Assembly (NCBI GenBank): GCA_027924585.1
Contig: BSBM01000386.1
Span: 1,288,001-1,352,000 of the forward strand
DNA: 64,000 bases
Direction: 5' to 3'
Origin: Larix kaempferi
Lineage: Eukaryota; Streptophyta; Pinopsida; Pinales; Pinaceae
A program made the translations under genes and the position numbers. This document shows, in pieces, positions 63,961 through 64,000 of this stretch (the stretch's first letter is position 1; each line of letters starts with the position of its first letter). A model generated the notes under the pieces. The model was not told where the DNA came from, did no database searches, and was given only the letters and a program-made list of their open reading frames with translations.

Positions 63961-64000
63961 TTAATAAGAATTCACATGGTGTCATCGCTCAGATCCATTC

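Larger units (their letters stand above)
61099..64000 (+). mobile_element. Gypsy (chromovirus-like) element E, 5' part
   Basis: Candidate 5' LTR, tRNA-iMet-like PBS, leader with a 31-base minisatellite, gag with a CX2C-type finger, and a DSGSTHNF protease, cut by the window edge before the RT. The gag and protease wording resembles plant chromoviruses (Tekay/Del type). Several stops and a frameshift show decay. Confidence 0.8.

Overview
The window is plant nuclear DNA built almost entirely from transposable elements. No host housekeeping gene, tRNA, rRNA, CRISPR array or bacterial-type operon is visible. LTR retrotransposons of both superfamilies, L1-type LINE remnants, a TRIM, AT microsatellites, GT-AG introns and heavy decay of old copies point to a seed plant with a large repeat-rich genome. 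A gymnosperm is plausible, but the sequence alone does not settle the species.

Layout. 1-3885: minus-strand Ty1/copia (Tork/TNT1-like) element, with its 3' LTR at the window edge and its 5' end missing. 4887-9574: a 2.3-2.4 kb tandem duplication, each unit holding a truncated LINE (zf-RVT plus RNase H) and a gypsy LTR end with a primer-binding site. 9580-10449 and 37453-44800: a decayed plus-strand gypsy element (C) split by element A. 10450-37447: element A, a minus-strand Ty3/gypsy element (5-bp target-site duplication tcaag, LTRs about 4.4% diverged by hand count). Its right LTR is split by element B (24711-37142, target-site duplication aaaag, 1023-bp LTRs with 2 differences by eye, so very young). 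45149-54800: gypsy element D (minus), with minisatellite-bearing LTRs. 56130-60500: a decayed plus-strand coding region I do not recognise, interrupted by a complete 1.09-kb TRIM (56732-57822). 61099-64000: the 5' end of a plus-strand chromovirus-like gypsy element (LTR, tRNA-iMet-type PBS, gag, protease), cut by the window edge.

Most notable system. Elements A and B are relatives (tRNA-Arg-type PBS, same polypurine tract, same gag-protease design). Both carry, antisense to their own transcript, a plant-mobile-domain (PMD) gene with its own TATA box, a 5'-UTR intron and a phase-1 coding intron at matching places. It is broken in A and fully open in B (378 codons after splicing). B has lost reverse transcriptase through integrase by a clean internal deletion but keeps gag-protease, a separate RNase H and the antisense PMD gene, and its LTRs are nearly identical. 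It looks like a recently mobile non-autonomous element driven in trans. Each element also carries its own family-specific GC-rich palindromic motif at the same three places: LTR, first intron of the antisense gene, and untranslated leader.

All calls come from reading the sequence. Family names rest on recognised motifs, not on searches.
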